Translations under genes and position numbers: made by a program
Part shown: positions 10,191 through 21,047 of the stretch, one piece after another
How the letters are laid out: each line of letters begins with the position of its first letter
How positions within the stretch are numbered: position 1 is the first letter of the stretch
Notes under the pieces: generated by a model
Seen by the model: only the letters and a program-made list of their open reading frames with translations
Told to the model about the DNA's origin: nothing
Database searches by the model: none
Source: Sthenelais limicola
Lineage: Eukaryota; Annelida; Polychaeta; Phyllodocida; Sigalionidae
Reading direction: 5' to 3'
DNA: 64,000 nucleotides
NCBI GenBank assembly: GCA_942159475.1
Contig: OW804094.1
Span: 134,712,755 to 134,776,754, forward strand

Positions 10191-12110
10191 ATATAAGCAT
10201 AATAACTATCATATATGCACAGAACCTCAATTAAAAGCTGTTGGAACCATGCCTTTACCTGATAGATCATACATACATGTTATTTTAATTACATTGAATT
10301 GAACTTTAATAAGATATTAAATATCCTTAAGGGGGCTGACTATTGGGAGAGGGAGAGAGGGGGAGAGAGGGCCCCGAGGGCCCCGAGGGCAGTCTACATT
10401 GCATATGCAGAAGAAGACCTCCTTAGGGTACAAACCCAATTGTGAGCATGCCCTATAAGATCATAATCTATGTTGAATGGTGGCTATTACTTCATCATCT
10501 ACAATTCGTCCAATTGCTACAATATGAAGCTAATGGAGGAGGAGGAGGAGGTTGAGGGGAAGAGGGGTCTATCTATCCAGGAGGCGTTGTTATCATCAGC
10601 CCAGTGTTGTTTCTATGTGGCTGGCAAGCTAGGAGGGTGGGGCTACACAGGAGGAGGTAGAGGAGGAGGAGGAGGAGGAGAAGCGTTATCGATTGTTGGA
10701 ACCAAACCAGTCGCTGGAAAAGGAGGAGGAGGAGTGGCAGCACCAGGCGAGGTGCAGACTACAGCCAGGGCATCTCTGCCACCACCGTGGAGGCTGAGGA
10801 GGAGGAAGGCTTGTTTCCTCACATGATGTGTACTGTACAGCAGGGCAGTGTGTAACTGGCCAAACGAGAGGTAGATAAAGGAGTGGTATTTAGGCCCGGA
10901 GGAGCACTGCCCCCTTCTTAACCCAGCTAGTGTAAGGGGGAAGGAAGGGCAGCCTGCTAACGACAGATTGTTGAGAATAAACAGCAGCAAGCCAGGCAGG
11001 CTGAAGAAGGAGGAGGAGGACCTAGTAGTAGTAGGGATAACCACCACCACCACCACAGTAGTGACGATCACTCTCCTCGCCTCTCTCCTTGATGATCTGG
11101 ATGATGTGATCTCTCCCACTCTCACTCACTCTATCCCTCCGTGTTTCGCCGACCAGAGGAGGAGGAGAGACGACACAGCAGCAGTCGACAGCCAGGGAGA
11201 GAGCAGCCAACAGCCTGCCACGCACCTGCCCTACTACCCATGCAGGCTATATGGTGGAGGAGCGATACCTATCTCTATCGTCACTATCATCATTTGGGAT
11301 TTGATATACACATCTACATATTGATAGCAGCTTACTGATTATCACCATTTTCTCTGTCACTGTCTCTATCTCTGTGTAACGTTCCCAGCACACGATCATC
11401 ACTCCCTCCTCCTCCCACTGTACCATCTATATACCCATCTAGCAACAGCTTTTGCTCCTCCTTCTCTCTCTCAATATGGAATACTGTGATCATCGCGACA
11501 GCACTGCTAGGACTACTACTACTACTTCTTCATCTTCATGAAGGGTGCATTGAGTAATCACAACAAGCTGGTGGTAAAGGTAATACTAGTGGCAAGAGAC
11601 AAGGAGGAGACAGGGGGAGTTATCTTTCTACAGACAGCGAGACACATATACACACTCACAGGGGCCCACAGGAGAGAATAAGGACGAGATATAATATTAT
11701 ATAATATTAAACAGCTCCAGTTGGTTTGTTACAGACAGAGAGAAGGTAGTGAAGGAGCTGCAGGAGGAGGAGGAGAAGGAGTGGAAGGAGAAAGAGTAGG
11801 AGAAGGAGTTGGGGGGAAAGATTTACCATGCTTTTCGTCCTTCGTGGGCTGATGATGCAGCATCTCCTGCTGATGGTGCGGGAGCTGTGCTTGTGGCGGC
11901 GGGCTCCACAGCAGCCTGGTGCAGAGGTTCCTCCTCATTGCTTAGCCTCACTTCTCTCCACATCTAACTAACAACAGTCTGGTGCTGTATGCATGTGAGC
12001 CTACTGCATCTGTCCCGTGTACTCTCCTTATTATCATCATCATCATTATTATTATCTCCTTTATATTCCCCCCGTTAATCTCCCCTCTTCTGTCTATGTA
12101 TACATCTGTA
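10191..12110. other. GC-richer trinucleotide-repeat island, part 1
   Basis: GGA/GAG runs at about 10530-10740, short CAC and AGT runs near 11025-11060, and more GAG at 11155-11170 and 11760-11820. A GGGCCCCGAGGGCCCCGAGG duplication lies at about 10369-10390. Long open frames exist on both strands but are poly-Gly, poly-Glu or poly-Pro products of the repeats. It could be a CpG-poor promoter or 5' exon region of the receptor gene, but I cannot assign strand or exon borders. Confidence 0.35.
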
Positions 12111-12227
12111 TATATTCATCCACTGGAGTAGTCAATTATATATATAGAGAGAGTCAGATTAACATTGTGGGTCAGGACCTGAACTGACTGATGTGTACAC
12201 AGGAGGGCTTGTATTAAAGGGCTTGAC

Positions 12228-12311
12228 ATGATGCCCCTGCTGGAGGAAGAGGTTGACACAGGAGTCGTTACCGTCGTTACATGCTGCACGACTAGCCACA
12301 ACATCATGCAG
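12228..12311 (+). other. Exon-like segment ending in a donor, then a 72-bp putative intron
   Basis: The + strand frame from ATGATG reads MMPLLEEEVDTGVVTVVTCC and then TTSHNIMQ, ending at CAG/GTATTG. A strong acceptor (tctgttgtctccttcacag) follows 72 bp later at 12383. A TATA-like AATTATATATATAG lies upstream at about 12134. In the joined frame a stop follows after nine codons. The opposite strand also has a plausible donor in this interval. It may be non-coding 5' exon material or chance. Confidence 0.2.
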
Positions 12312-12529
12312 GTATTGCAGTGTCCCTAGACTGTCCTTTTTCCAGTCACTCACTCACCTGGCCTTCTGTTGTCTCCTTCACAGAACTGTACAGGAGTCAA
12401 GACGTTGTTGTAAGCTTTTCCCATGCTCCTGCGACTGTCACTGGCACTATTACTTCGACCACTAGTCCCATTTCAGCCCATTTGCAATCAATCCTCAGCA
12501 GCTATCATTCTGGGATCGTGCGCTAAAAT

Positions 12530-13038
12530 TAGCCCCATCGATAGCCCTGCTAGTTAACACCCATAAAATAAATCCCTTCCATCTGATACTGTCTGAAAAG
12601 GGGGACGTAGGCAAGCAGGCCCTGCTGCCGACCGAGGACAGGGATATTTATGAGGAGTGCTCCAATCTAATTCCCATTATAATGCCCTTCTATACATGAC
12701 GTCCACTGTGTGTGTCCCATTCTCCCCTTCCTTTCTCCCTCTTCTCCCCCTTCTCTTCTTCCCTCCCCCTACCCGGTCATCTCATCCACCTCCCTCTCTC
12801 TCCAACAATACAACCACCACCACCACCTACAACATTTTCTTCCCCATTTGCCCCAAATCACCACCACCACCAACAACAACAACCACTGACCCACTCTTGG
12901 GGTAAAGATACATACACAGATAAGAAACGGGGGCGAGCAAAAGGAGAGAGAGAGATCGAGAGCCTGTGAGTAGTATATGCTCCTCACATCCTCCTTACAT
13001 TATAGTGAATATAGCAAGGATGTAATGTTATAAATTGA
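12530..13038. other. GC-richer island, part 2: pyrimidine tract and CAC/CAA repeats
   Basis: A C/T-rich tract at about 12715-12800 is followed by ACC/CAC trinucleotides (about 12813-12830) and CAC then CAA repeats (about 12859-12884), then a GAGA run near 12943. The open frames here are proline-, serine- or valine-rich repeat products. Confidence 0.4.
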
Positions 13039-13067
13039 ATGCCTACCCCACTGCCCCCTCCATCTCC

Positions 13068-13090
13068 CCCGCCGCCGCCGCCGCCGCTGC
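13068..13090 (+). repeat. CCG/CTG trinucleotide run
   Basis: Six CCG units followed by CTG units, just before the acceptor of the membrane-proximal exon. It would encode Pro-Leu if the frame from the ATG at 13039 is used as an alternative first exon. Confidence 0.6.
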
Positions 13091-13126
13091 TGCTGCCTCC
13101 CCCCGCCGCCCATGTCGGGCACACAG

Positions 13127-13290
13127 CCATGTGGTGCGTGGACAACCTGCGTGACTATATATTCACCGACGCTGCAGCCAGGGAGGAGAAAAGCATCACT
13201 GCTGTTTCAAGAGACCCTATTCCCGTGGAAGACTTCCTTGAAGTGCTCCACAAAAAGAGGAGAAAAGGTCTTCTGGCTATTGAATTTAAG
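13127..13290 (+). CDS. Membrane-proximal cytoplasmic exon of the putative receptor phosphatase
   Basis: The exon encodes 54 codons after a two-base split codon, starting MWCVDNLRDYIFTDAAAREE and ending in IEFK at a strong donor AAG/GTGAGT (phase 0). The segment DPIPVEDFLEVL, then about ten residues, then a GLLAIEF-type motif resembles the conserved lead-in (I-P-V-x-x-F ... E-F/Y) before the first catalytic domain of receptor tyrosine phosphatases. The acceptor chosen is CACACAG at 13126, after a C-rich tract. An acceptor at 13177 is also in phase. The frame stays open upstream to an ATG at 13039 through a poly-proline stretch, so an alternative first exon cannot be excluded. The catalytic exons were not recognised downstream. 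Confidence 0.5.
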
Positions 13291-13404
13291 GTGAGTTGAT
13301 GCAATTATATTTAAATCTGTTTATGCTATTGACAGATGGCTGCTGCCCTTTTTCTAGCTCTGCTGCGCTCGGACATCCATTGGACCTTTTGTACTGCTCG
13401 TTAT

Positions 13405-13600
13405 CTTGTTCATCTTTTCCTCCTCCTCCTTCTTCTTCTTCTCCTCCTCCTCGCTATTCTTGTTCTTCTCCTCCCACCTTTCCTTCTCATCAGCTTCTCC
13501 CTCTTCTACTCCTTGTTCATTTTCTCTCTCTTCTTCTGATCTCTTTTCTCTTTCTCCTCCATCATTTTGTTCTTCCAACTTGTTTTACTTTATTTTTCAG
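13405..13600. repeat. CTT/CCT-rich polypyrimidine tract
   Basis: Nearly pure pyrimidine on the + strand over about 180 bp (TCCTCCTCCTTCTTCTTCTT-like), early in the intron after the exon ending at 13290. The open frames across it are low-complexity artefacts. Confidence 0.7.
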
Positions 13601-13907
13601 TTGCTATTGTAATTGCAGAGGAAAGCTGAGGTATACAGTAGTAGTTTGTCAGATGCATACTTAACGTTGTTTCCACCATTCTAGTGCCCTCTCAGACGCT
13701 CTAAAACTGAACTCAATTTCCGTTTCCGCTTTCCTGCTCTCTGCGGACATCTGGCCCTGGAAGCATTGCCGGAACTGCCTAATGTCCGAGCAGGCATTTA
13801 GAATGATTTGCTTTGACACTATTCTTATCTACTGATAAGACACAACACAGACTCTAGGTCGCCTGTACCCTTTCCCATTGCGACTTATATCCAGGGCATC
13901 CTCTATA

Positions 13908-14106
13908 AAGGGGGGTCTCCACTGACTGCGGTAAGCTCTGAAGTAAGCCCTGCGATAAGCCTTTCAATGTTGTGATGGTTCTATAGGTGGATAGGAGTGG
14001 CGAGGTGGCCAGTGAACCATGTAGGGAGGACCTCGTCACTCCTCTCCACCTACAGAACCATCGCAACACCATCGCAAGGCTTACCGCAGAAGTGGAGACC
14101 CCCCTT
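13908..14106. mobile_element. Foldback (long hairpin) element of about 200 bp
   Basis: The left arm (AAGGGGGGTCTCCACT, then TGCGGTAAGC, GATGGTTCTATAGGTGGA) is complemented by the right arm (TCCACCTACAGAACCATCGC, GGCTTACCGCA, AGTGGAGACCCCCCTT). A spacer of about 35 bp lies near 13993-14028. It could be a foldback MITE or an imperfect tail-to-tail duplication. Confidence 0.65.
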
Positions 14107-14489
14107 ATTTCTCAGTATGACCTTTAGACCAGTGCTCGAGCAGGGCAAACATCGCGGTGGTGACCAGGTCTCATTCTGAGCGAGATTCCCTCTTTGGATA
14201 GCTATTCTCCTGTATTTATCTAACACTTCTCTCCAATAATATTTCATAATATAGGTGTAAAAATATCTGTACTAATGGATGTGTCCCCGCCAGTGAATGG
14301 ACATGATTAAGGTGCAGGGGCATTCTATAAATCATGGATGTATCCCATTAGCAGGATGTTGGTCGACACATTTAGGGCCCCACCTAGTGCTTATTCAACC
14401 TTATATCAGACAGTTACAGTTACACATGTAGGCTGTTACGTACAGTTGAAGTAATGGAACAGAGAAAGATGGAGAAAGACTAAGAAATA

Positions 14490-14765
14490 ACAAAAAGTGT
14501 GTGGAGGGAGGGGGGGGGGGGGTAGACGAAAGAGATAGAGATAGAGGGAGAGAGAGAAGGAGGGGAGGAAGAAAGAGATAGAGGGAGAGAGATAGAGCGA
14601 GAGGGGGGGGGGGGAAGACGAAAGAGATAGAGATAGAGGGAGAGAGAAGGTGGGGGGAGGAAAGAGATAGAGGGAGAGAGATAGAGAGAGGGGGAAGACG
14701 AAAGAGAGAGAGAGAGAGAGGGAGGGGAGAAGAACGAAAGAGAGAGAGAGAGCACGTGAGAAAGG
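14490..14765. repeat. GA-rich polypurine tract with G-runs
   Basis: About 275 bp of mostly AGAGAG, GATAGAG and GGGGGG blocks. A loose unit of 60-100 bp (GACGAAAGAGATAGAGATAG ... GGGGAAGACGAAAG) recurs three times. The complementary-strand open frames are Ser/Leu/Pro runs and not genes. Confidence 0.8.
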
Positions 14766-14814
14766 ATTGAGAGGAGGAGCAACACATATGATAGAGAAAA
14801 GAAAACTCCAAACA

Positions 14815-16408
14815 TATATACTACATATACATTATATTCTATATATTATGTAATATGGTTTATACCGCCTATTTGCATACAATAACGTATACAATACCTC
14901 AGTAAATAGCCAGACATTAGCCAAAAGAATCCCGACATTAAACGATGTAGAAATAGTTGCAGAACAAGGACCCTAATACACAAGAGGACGAACGAGAGGA
15001 GAAGGCCACTGTTTATTTAGAGAAACGGAATGGAATGAGAGGAAATAGTCTGAAGATATTGGAATCAAGAAGTTCATGGATTGAAGCCTTGGGATATCCG
15101 AGGACGGATAGCGTGTTATATAAAAAGATCAATGATAGAGTGATTAGAGAGGCGAATACAGGGGACCCGCCAGCCCTCCAGCAATAGGCACCTGGGAATA
15201 ATCCAATGGGCCAAAGAAGGCAATTGCTCGGCAGCTTTACACATAAGTGAATTCAGACTCTCCTGACTTATTTTAGACCAAATTAATCCCTCCCGATTAG
15301 ATTACATCAGAAGTATATTCTCCTGACCTGAATGTAACTAGAATTACAGCATTTCATTATAGATAACAAATATCAGAATATGATAAAAGAAAAGTGAACC
15401 ATCAATAAGACAAATTTGAGATGTACCCAAAGTATTATATGGGGCAAAATTGAGACAAGAAATTGTTAGGAAGTTGTTAGAAAATAAGGGGATGTCTTAT
15501 TTTTATTTCATGGACGCTCATGAAGACCTGCTATGCAGATGAAGCTAGTATTTGAGGAATGGAAATTGAATAATAATACTAATAAATGATACACAACAAG
15601 AATATCCGGTGATTAAAATGAAAACCATATATCTAGAGATTGTAGAGATTATGAAATATAATTTAATCATATCATGTTAACAATTCGGGCAACATGCAGT
15701 TGGAAGACCTATCTTTTAGCAGATAGTGTAACACTAAATTTTCATTTAGGAAGTTTAAAGATATTTATGATGTAATTATATGTGTATAAAGTATGTGTAT
15801 TACTATACCTGCTATACATAGATTATAACTATACATATACAATGCGAAAAAATGTCTTTTATTGGTATATCACCTTCGTATATAAGAAAGCACTGTTCTC
15901 ACATAGTTTATTCTACAGGAACTTTCTAAGTACGCTCAATCACATTGATGAAATATTTTCTGAATTAAACAGAAAGCAGCTTCTTTATCTCCCCGTATGG
16001 AATATTTAAAATTAAACGAACACACAGAACAGTTGCCAGAACTCTTACACTTTGTGCGGACATCTCCTCAAGTCAGAAAGCCTGGTTAAAACGCAAACGT
16101 TCGCAGTTTGTGGCTTCCCCTGGGATGCCTTAAGGAAGTAACATTTGAATCAGTACAAGAAAGGCTATAAATTAACCTGTGGGACCTTTTATGGAGATCT
16201 ATGAAAGTTAAAAGAACAGTTTAGGAATGTGTGAAGTTACGGCCGTCTTGATTTAGTTGCACCATAAAGGGGCATTTGCCTGATGAAACTGAACAATCTC
16301 CTGCAGCCGTCCTCGTTGTTTAGTGGTAGTACTACTGGAGGAAGATTTACTAATGCTCAGGGATAGAAGGAGGGGGAACTTTGGCGCATTTATATTTATA
16401 TCTTGATT
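14815..16408. other. Unassigned AT-rich stretch
   Basis: Intronic or intergenic. A 60-75 codon hydrophilic + strand frame at 14957-15187 has no recognisable domain. There is no repeat family match. Confidence 0.3.
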
Positions 16409-16537
16409 TATAGGTCAGGACCCCACAGTGTGTAAATCTGTAGGATTTTTGTATAGGTCAAGAACCCAAAGTGTCTAAAATTGTAGGAATTTCTATTTAT
16501 AGGTCAAGACCCCAAAGTGTGTAAAATTGCAGGAATT
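16409..16537 (+). repeat. Three-copy tandem repeat, unit 43-46 bp
   Basis: TATAGGTCAGGACCCCACAG, TATAGGTCAAGAACCCAAAG and TATAGGTCAAGACCCCAAAG start at 16409, 16452 and 16498. Each is followed by GTGT-TAAAATTGTAGGAATT. The third unit runs directly into family A copy 6. Confidence 0.8.
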
Positions 16538-16704
16538 TTAAAAATAAAAATATCAAACTTAAAATATAGAAATACTTATTGGATGTTCTAGTGTTTACCA
16601 TCATTGGAATCGGCTTGATCTCATCTTTTCAAATATGATGGTAGGCTATCTCAAAATCTCATTTTTTTTGCGACTTGTGACTCATTTCTGTGTAACACAT
16701 CACA
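16538..16704 (-). mobile_element. Family A MITE, copy 6 (right half only)
   Basis: Contains AATAAAAATATCAAACTTAA, CGGCTTGATCTCATCTTTTC and the right end GCGACTTGTGACTCATTTCT...AACACATCACA. The left half is absent, replaced by the tandem repeat. Confidence 0.7.
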
Positions 16705-18187
16705 GTTCGTGGTCTATTCATGTCCAAACCATCCGAACGTCAGCACAAGATAAAACATTGAAGGAGTTGGGTCTGTTCTTCTTAGTGTAGAACCAAAATG
16801 ATCTTCCGAATTATTCATCTGGCTGTACAGCAGCGTCCTGTTTATTCCAACATGGCTCTCGCTCTCTCTTCTTAAAGTGCAGGAATCCTCGATGAAATTG
16901 AAACTGTTGAGATAGCACTGCCTGTATGGGCTTACTATTGCATTATCAATCCGTTCTATTCCTTATTTATAAGGATCAAAGATTCGCCAAACGGGAGCTG
17001 TGGGTTCTCCGCTAAAATTAAATGAATACAAATTTTGAGAAATCGCCATGAACCATAACAACAGGAAAGACTTTTCTTTTTTAAAAAACAATTATATTCT
17101 TAGAAATTTCAAATTAATGCGATTTAGTCTCATTCCTCGAAAATAACCCGTACAATGTCAGTATGAATTAATGGAAGTAAAGATAACATTAAACAAAGAC
17201 AGTTACTACTCGATCCCTTCCCAGGCAGAAGGCCTTTTTAAATAAGTATTCATTTCCCCCCTTGGCTATAGACTCGAATAATTTACTACCCACTGCATTT
17301 CTCTCAAGATGTGTTGGCCTTTATAAGAATAATGACAGAAGTTCGCAAAATATAAATCGACATAAGTCAGTTTAAACATGCACCAATGGAGGTTTACTGG
17401 TTGTCATGACAATTGCCATCCTCCCTTTCATAATTTGCTTCATGAACAAGGGGAAATTCGAACAATTTTTGCAGCGAACTCCTTGCTAAATTATAATCTT
17501 GTCACTAACACTTTCCTTCAATCTTGTATTCAAATCTTCTGTTCTACAGTAAAGCTACGCTCAAATGAAAATCACAAAAACAATCACAGAATGTTTGTTG
17601 TAAGAAACAAAAGTCTCTTTAGCCTCCCCTGAAGAAGTCCAACATTGTATTAGCATTAGGTGTAAATGCTATTTGACATAACCTCTGTCATCAAGGGCTC
17701 TATTATGTGTGGCATATAATAATGACGTAATATCGCTATTTCTGTGATCATACATATCGACATAAGTCATACGTCGAACAGCAAGGAAGAAGTTGTAGTC
17801 TAACAAAATATCCCGCGATCTCAGTATGTTTGGCATGGTTATATAGTTCCTGTACAATTCTTATCAGCAAATGATGCTTCCCCAAACATGACCAAACCAT
17901 AAAACAAATGGTAGTCTTATATATATATATATATGTTACTTGACCTTCATCCCTGACTTACTCCTTGTTCTAGATATCTATATATACCTATAATGTAATT
18001 CATACAGAAATCATGGATAAATTGAATCATGTTAACATGCAGTAACAAAAGCAACAACAATAATTAAGATTTAAATATTCATGATTACCTGGAAGACCTG
18101 TGTTTCTCGCAGAAGGTGTACACGAATCCTATTTCCGAACGAAAATGCATTTATATGAAAATTGGAGATAAAACTATTATATACATG
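16705..18187. other. Unassigned AT-rich stretch
   Basis: No supported gene. An (AT)n run lies at 17916-17934. Confidence 0.3.
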
Positions 18188-18189
18188 GG

Positions 18190-18356
18190 GGATGTGGGGT
18201 GGCCGAGTGGTCTAAAGATCACGGTCGGTCTAGTGGCATGAACATGTTGTGGGTTTGAACCCAATTTCACCTCCTCCTCCCAGGTAGCCTACTAGAGGAG
18301 GACCACCATTGCGGTGATCTAGTCCTGGTAAAAAAATGTAAAAATAAATACATGCA
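18190..18356 (+). mobile_element. tRNA-derived SINE-like element
   Basis: Contains a polymerase III A-box (TGGCCGAGTGG at about 18202) and a B-box-like GGGTTTGAACCC about 50 bp later, in the spacing of a Leu/Ser-class tRNA. No convincing anticodon stem can be drawn and an unrelated body follows, ending GTAAAAAAATGTAAAAATAAATAC. This suits a degenerate SINE better than a working tRNA gene. Confidence 0.55.
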
Positions 18357-19479
18357 TTCTTTTATAAGATGAGGATATCATGGTTGAAGTGATGCTAGAA
18401 TGTGCCTAGCTAAAACCAACATCATTGGAACTGTCCATTGAATATTATGAAACGCTGCTGTCGTAAAGTAAATGTGTAAATTGTCGCGTTCCGGTCGCAA
18501 ATAAGCCTTGCGTCGGATTGCGATCATTTACTAAGCACTGAGTAATTAATCAATTTGCTACACTGTAAATCGACACAAAATTAATCGACAAAATCGCGAT
18601 TTCCAAATCAAAATGGAAGTCGTCTCTCAGAGGTCCCTCCGTGCAAAAAGTGCTTATGGCTAAAGGAAATATTGGATCTTAGAGACAAATAGACATGTTT
18701 TGGCTACTAGATGTATCCGTGAGTAGTATAGAGAATTCGGGATTTGTTGGAGGATACATACTTCTCAAGCTAAATAGCTAAGAGATACTATATGTCTCAT
18801 TGTTTGCAGTAGAAATGTAATACTTCCAAATTACATTCAGAAAACAAAATTTAACTAAATTAAGATCAACAAGGGAGGCCCGAACTGAAAAGGTTCACAA
18901 CCTTTTTGTCGATATCACATCTATATGGCAATACAAATAAAGAAATATCTTATCTTCTCTTAAATATCATATTATCTGAGTGTCATACAACTCGGGTGTC
19001 TATCAAGTTATACTTCAATCGAATGACATATAAACATGAGCGAAACCAAAGTTTTACTCAAGGGTCCTAAGGACAATGTTTTGGAGCTAGTAGGACTTCT
19101 TTAAAACCAGTATTGGTAAATGGCATGTTTGTTCTTGTAATATGATTTTTATGACAGAATTAACAGATGCCCAGCCTGGTACATGAGTTGGTTTTAGACA
19201 TAAGGAGTACACTAGAACACCATGTCAGGGCATAGTATGGAATTTATTACAAACATCTACTACTAAATCTCTACCTTAAATTCGCACTCTTGCGCTATAG
19301 ATTGTAAACGAATTCATTCTTATTACAAGTTCATAAATATTTATGAAAATAAATCTGTTAGTTTGCAACGTTCTACCATTCACATCACAATAGCATTATT
19401 CAATGTTCTATGACATTGGAACACTACATTTGATGTAAAATATATATTGTTTAAAGCTATTATTTATACTGGGTTGATC
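18357..19479. other. Unassigned AT-rich stretch
   Basis: No recognised repeat or gene. Confidence 0.3.
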
Positions 19480-19562
19480 AAGTCCCCTTTACAGGGTTTT
19501 TCGCTTGTCCCAGTCCAATTGTGTATGCACAATTCGAGCAAAATAAATACATTCAATTCAAT
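19480..19562 (+). mobile_element. Retroelement 3' end with ATTCA tail
   Basis: Ends GCAAAATAAATACATTCAAT with tandem ATTCA units, like the insertion at 7321-7452. The AATAAA-type signal plus pentamer tail marks a non-LTR or SINE 3' end. A second tail-like sequence (TTTTATTTGCATCAATGGTG) in the opposite orientation follows from about 19563. Confidence 0.5.
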
Positions 19563-20248
19563 TCAAAACATTTTTTATTTGCATCAATGGTGATAACAAA
19601 ACGGAGGGCCCAGTTTTGAAACCTATGTTCCAAGTCTTCCACTGGGTTCCTGGTTGGTTGGTGATTGCCGAAACAAATTTATAATAAAATACTACAATAG
19701 AAATTTCATGGCTAATAAATACATATAAATATATTGTAGCTGAGGCAGAAGTATTGAGCTAACATTTTGGGGTCTACAGAATAGACTAAAGGAGTAAAAC
19801 ATAAGAAATCAAAATTGGTTGTTAGGAACTGCTTTGCTACTCAGATCTATGATAATAATAATAATAATTATTGAATAACTACATCGTAAATTCATTTTTT
19901 AAATGAAATCTGTCCTGAACTTGGAGCATGTATTATAAGGATGCTAGCATATACCATTGGACTCATCAATCACATGTGTGGAATAAACATCCCACCAGAC
20001 CTCCTCATTATTTAATGTTCGGCCTGACAACCACCAGTGGTGACAATGTCCCTTCTGCCATATAATTAATTCCACTCGCCCATACAAAGTAAGGTGAGAA
20101 ATTGTTTGCAATAATTATCAATAATTAACTGAAAGGCGAGTAGCCTGTAGAAGGGAACAACATGGACGTTGTCCTATCAATGCCATCCTGCTGTATAACT
20201 CCCGCTAGGAGCAGTAGTGTGCATACACCGTCATTCCAATCCTTATAT
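19563..20248. other. Possible inverted retroelement end, otherwise unassigned
   Basis: From 19563 the sequence AAAACATTTTTTATTTGCATCAATGGTGATAAC resembles 63119-63153 (AAGTATTCTTCATTTGCACCTAAGGGTGATG), both after ATTCA units. It may be the same element in the other orientation. An AAT trinucleotide run lies at 19853-19868. Confidence 0.35.
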
Positions 20249-20641
20249 ATGTGATGTGTCACAGGAAAATGAGTCACAAGTCACAAAAATGGTACTGTTC
20301 AAATGTTTTCCTACAAGAACCCTTGCCTGAAAAGTTTTCCTTTTTTGGGTCGTTCAGCGCTGTTAGTATCCTGAATACATGTACCAAATCTCAAGAAAGT
20401 GTATTGAATATATCTATGCATATATGAGGTTATCCTAAGGAGTATATTTAACTAATATTTTGCTATACCATCAAGAAGGTGTATTCATGCATAAACAATT
20501 TAGAAAGAAATAGGCCTACTTATTAGATACCCTAATGTTTACCATCATTGGAATCCATTCGATCTCATCTTTTCAAATAAGATGATATCTCAAAATCTAT
20601 TTTCTGTGACTTATGACTCATTTTTCTGTAACACATCCCGT
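20249..20641 (-). mobile_element. Family A MITE, copy 7
   Basis: Ends ATGTGATGTGTCACAGGAAA and GTGACTTATGACTCATTTTTCTGTAACACATCCC. The interior holds TATGCATATATGAGGTTATCC, the unoccupied version of the site that holds family B copy 7 in family A copy 9. Confidence 0.8.
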
Positions 20642-21047
20642 ATAAATGAGTTTTTATTTGATTTTTCACTCAGATTTCACTCAGATTTTTCACCGCTAGA
20701 GAGGCAAACTGGCACCAGCTCAAATACTCCAGGGTGGTATTATACTGAATATACCTCCAGCACAGGCCCCATCATGCCTACCACTTCTCCCCATTGTTGA
20801 CATCAATTAATGAATTAAGGCCATATAATTTACACTTATCCAATAATTGCCTCATAGCGGCTTATTGGCCCAACTCTTGTGCTATAAGGTCGCCAATGAG
20901 GCAAACATAAGCAGAGGCAAACTTGGTGATGAATCCAGCAAAGCAATTACTACTGAGCTAATACAAAATGTAGCCTTCAACTTGGGCCTATGTATAGTAG
21001 CCAGTGAGCTTAATTCTGTTATGGATTTTATGCCTTGTTGAACGCAT

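Larger units (their letters stand above)
1990..13126 (+). other. Long second intron of the putative receptor gene (11.1 kb)
   Basis: Lies between the juxtamembrane exon and the membrane-proximal exon, which match in phase. It carries family A copies 2-5, family B copies 2-5, family C copies 1-2 and one family D copy, listed separately. Its last 2.7 kb is a GC-richer, trinucleotide-repeat island. I see no other protein-coding gene in it with confidence. Confidence 0.4.

Noticed and set aside
10470..11324. Gly-rich and Pro-rich frames of 118-160 codons on both strands
   Set aside because: Overlapping frames on opposite strands built on GGA/TCC repeats. No domain or splice support strong enough to choose.
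14401..14815. Two - strand Ser/Leu/Pro-rich frames of 111-136 codons
   Set aside because: Translation of a GA/CT microsatellite.
14957..15187. Hydrophilic ~75-codon frame, considered as a next receptor exon
   Set aside because: Does not resemble any phosphatase segment and starts from a non-ATG codon. The acceptor is weak.
18190..18270. Functional tRNA gene
   Set aside because: A and B boxes are present, but no cloverleaf with a sound anticodon stem can be drawn by eye. SINE-like is the safer call.
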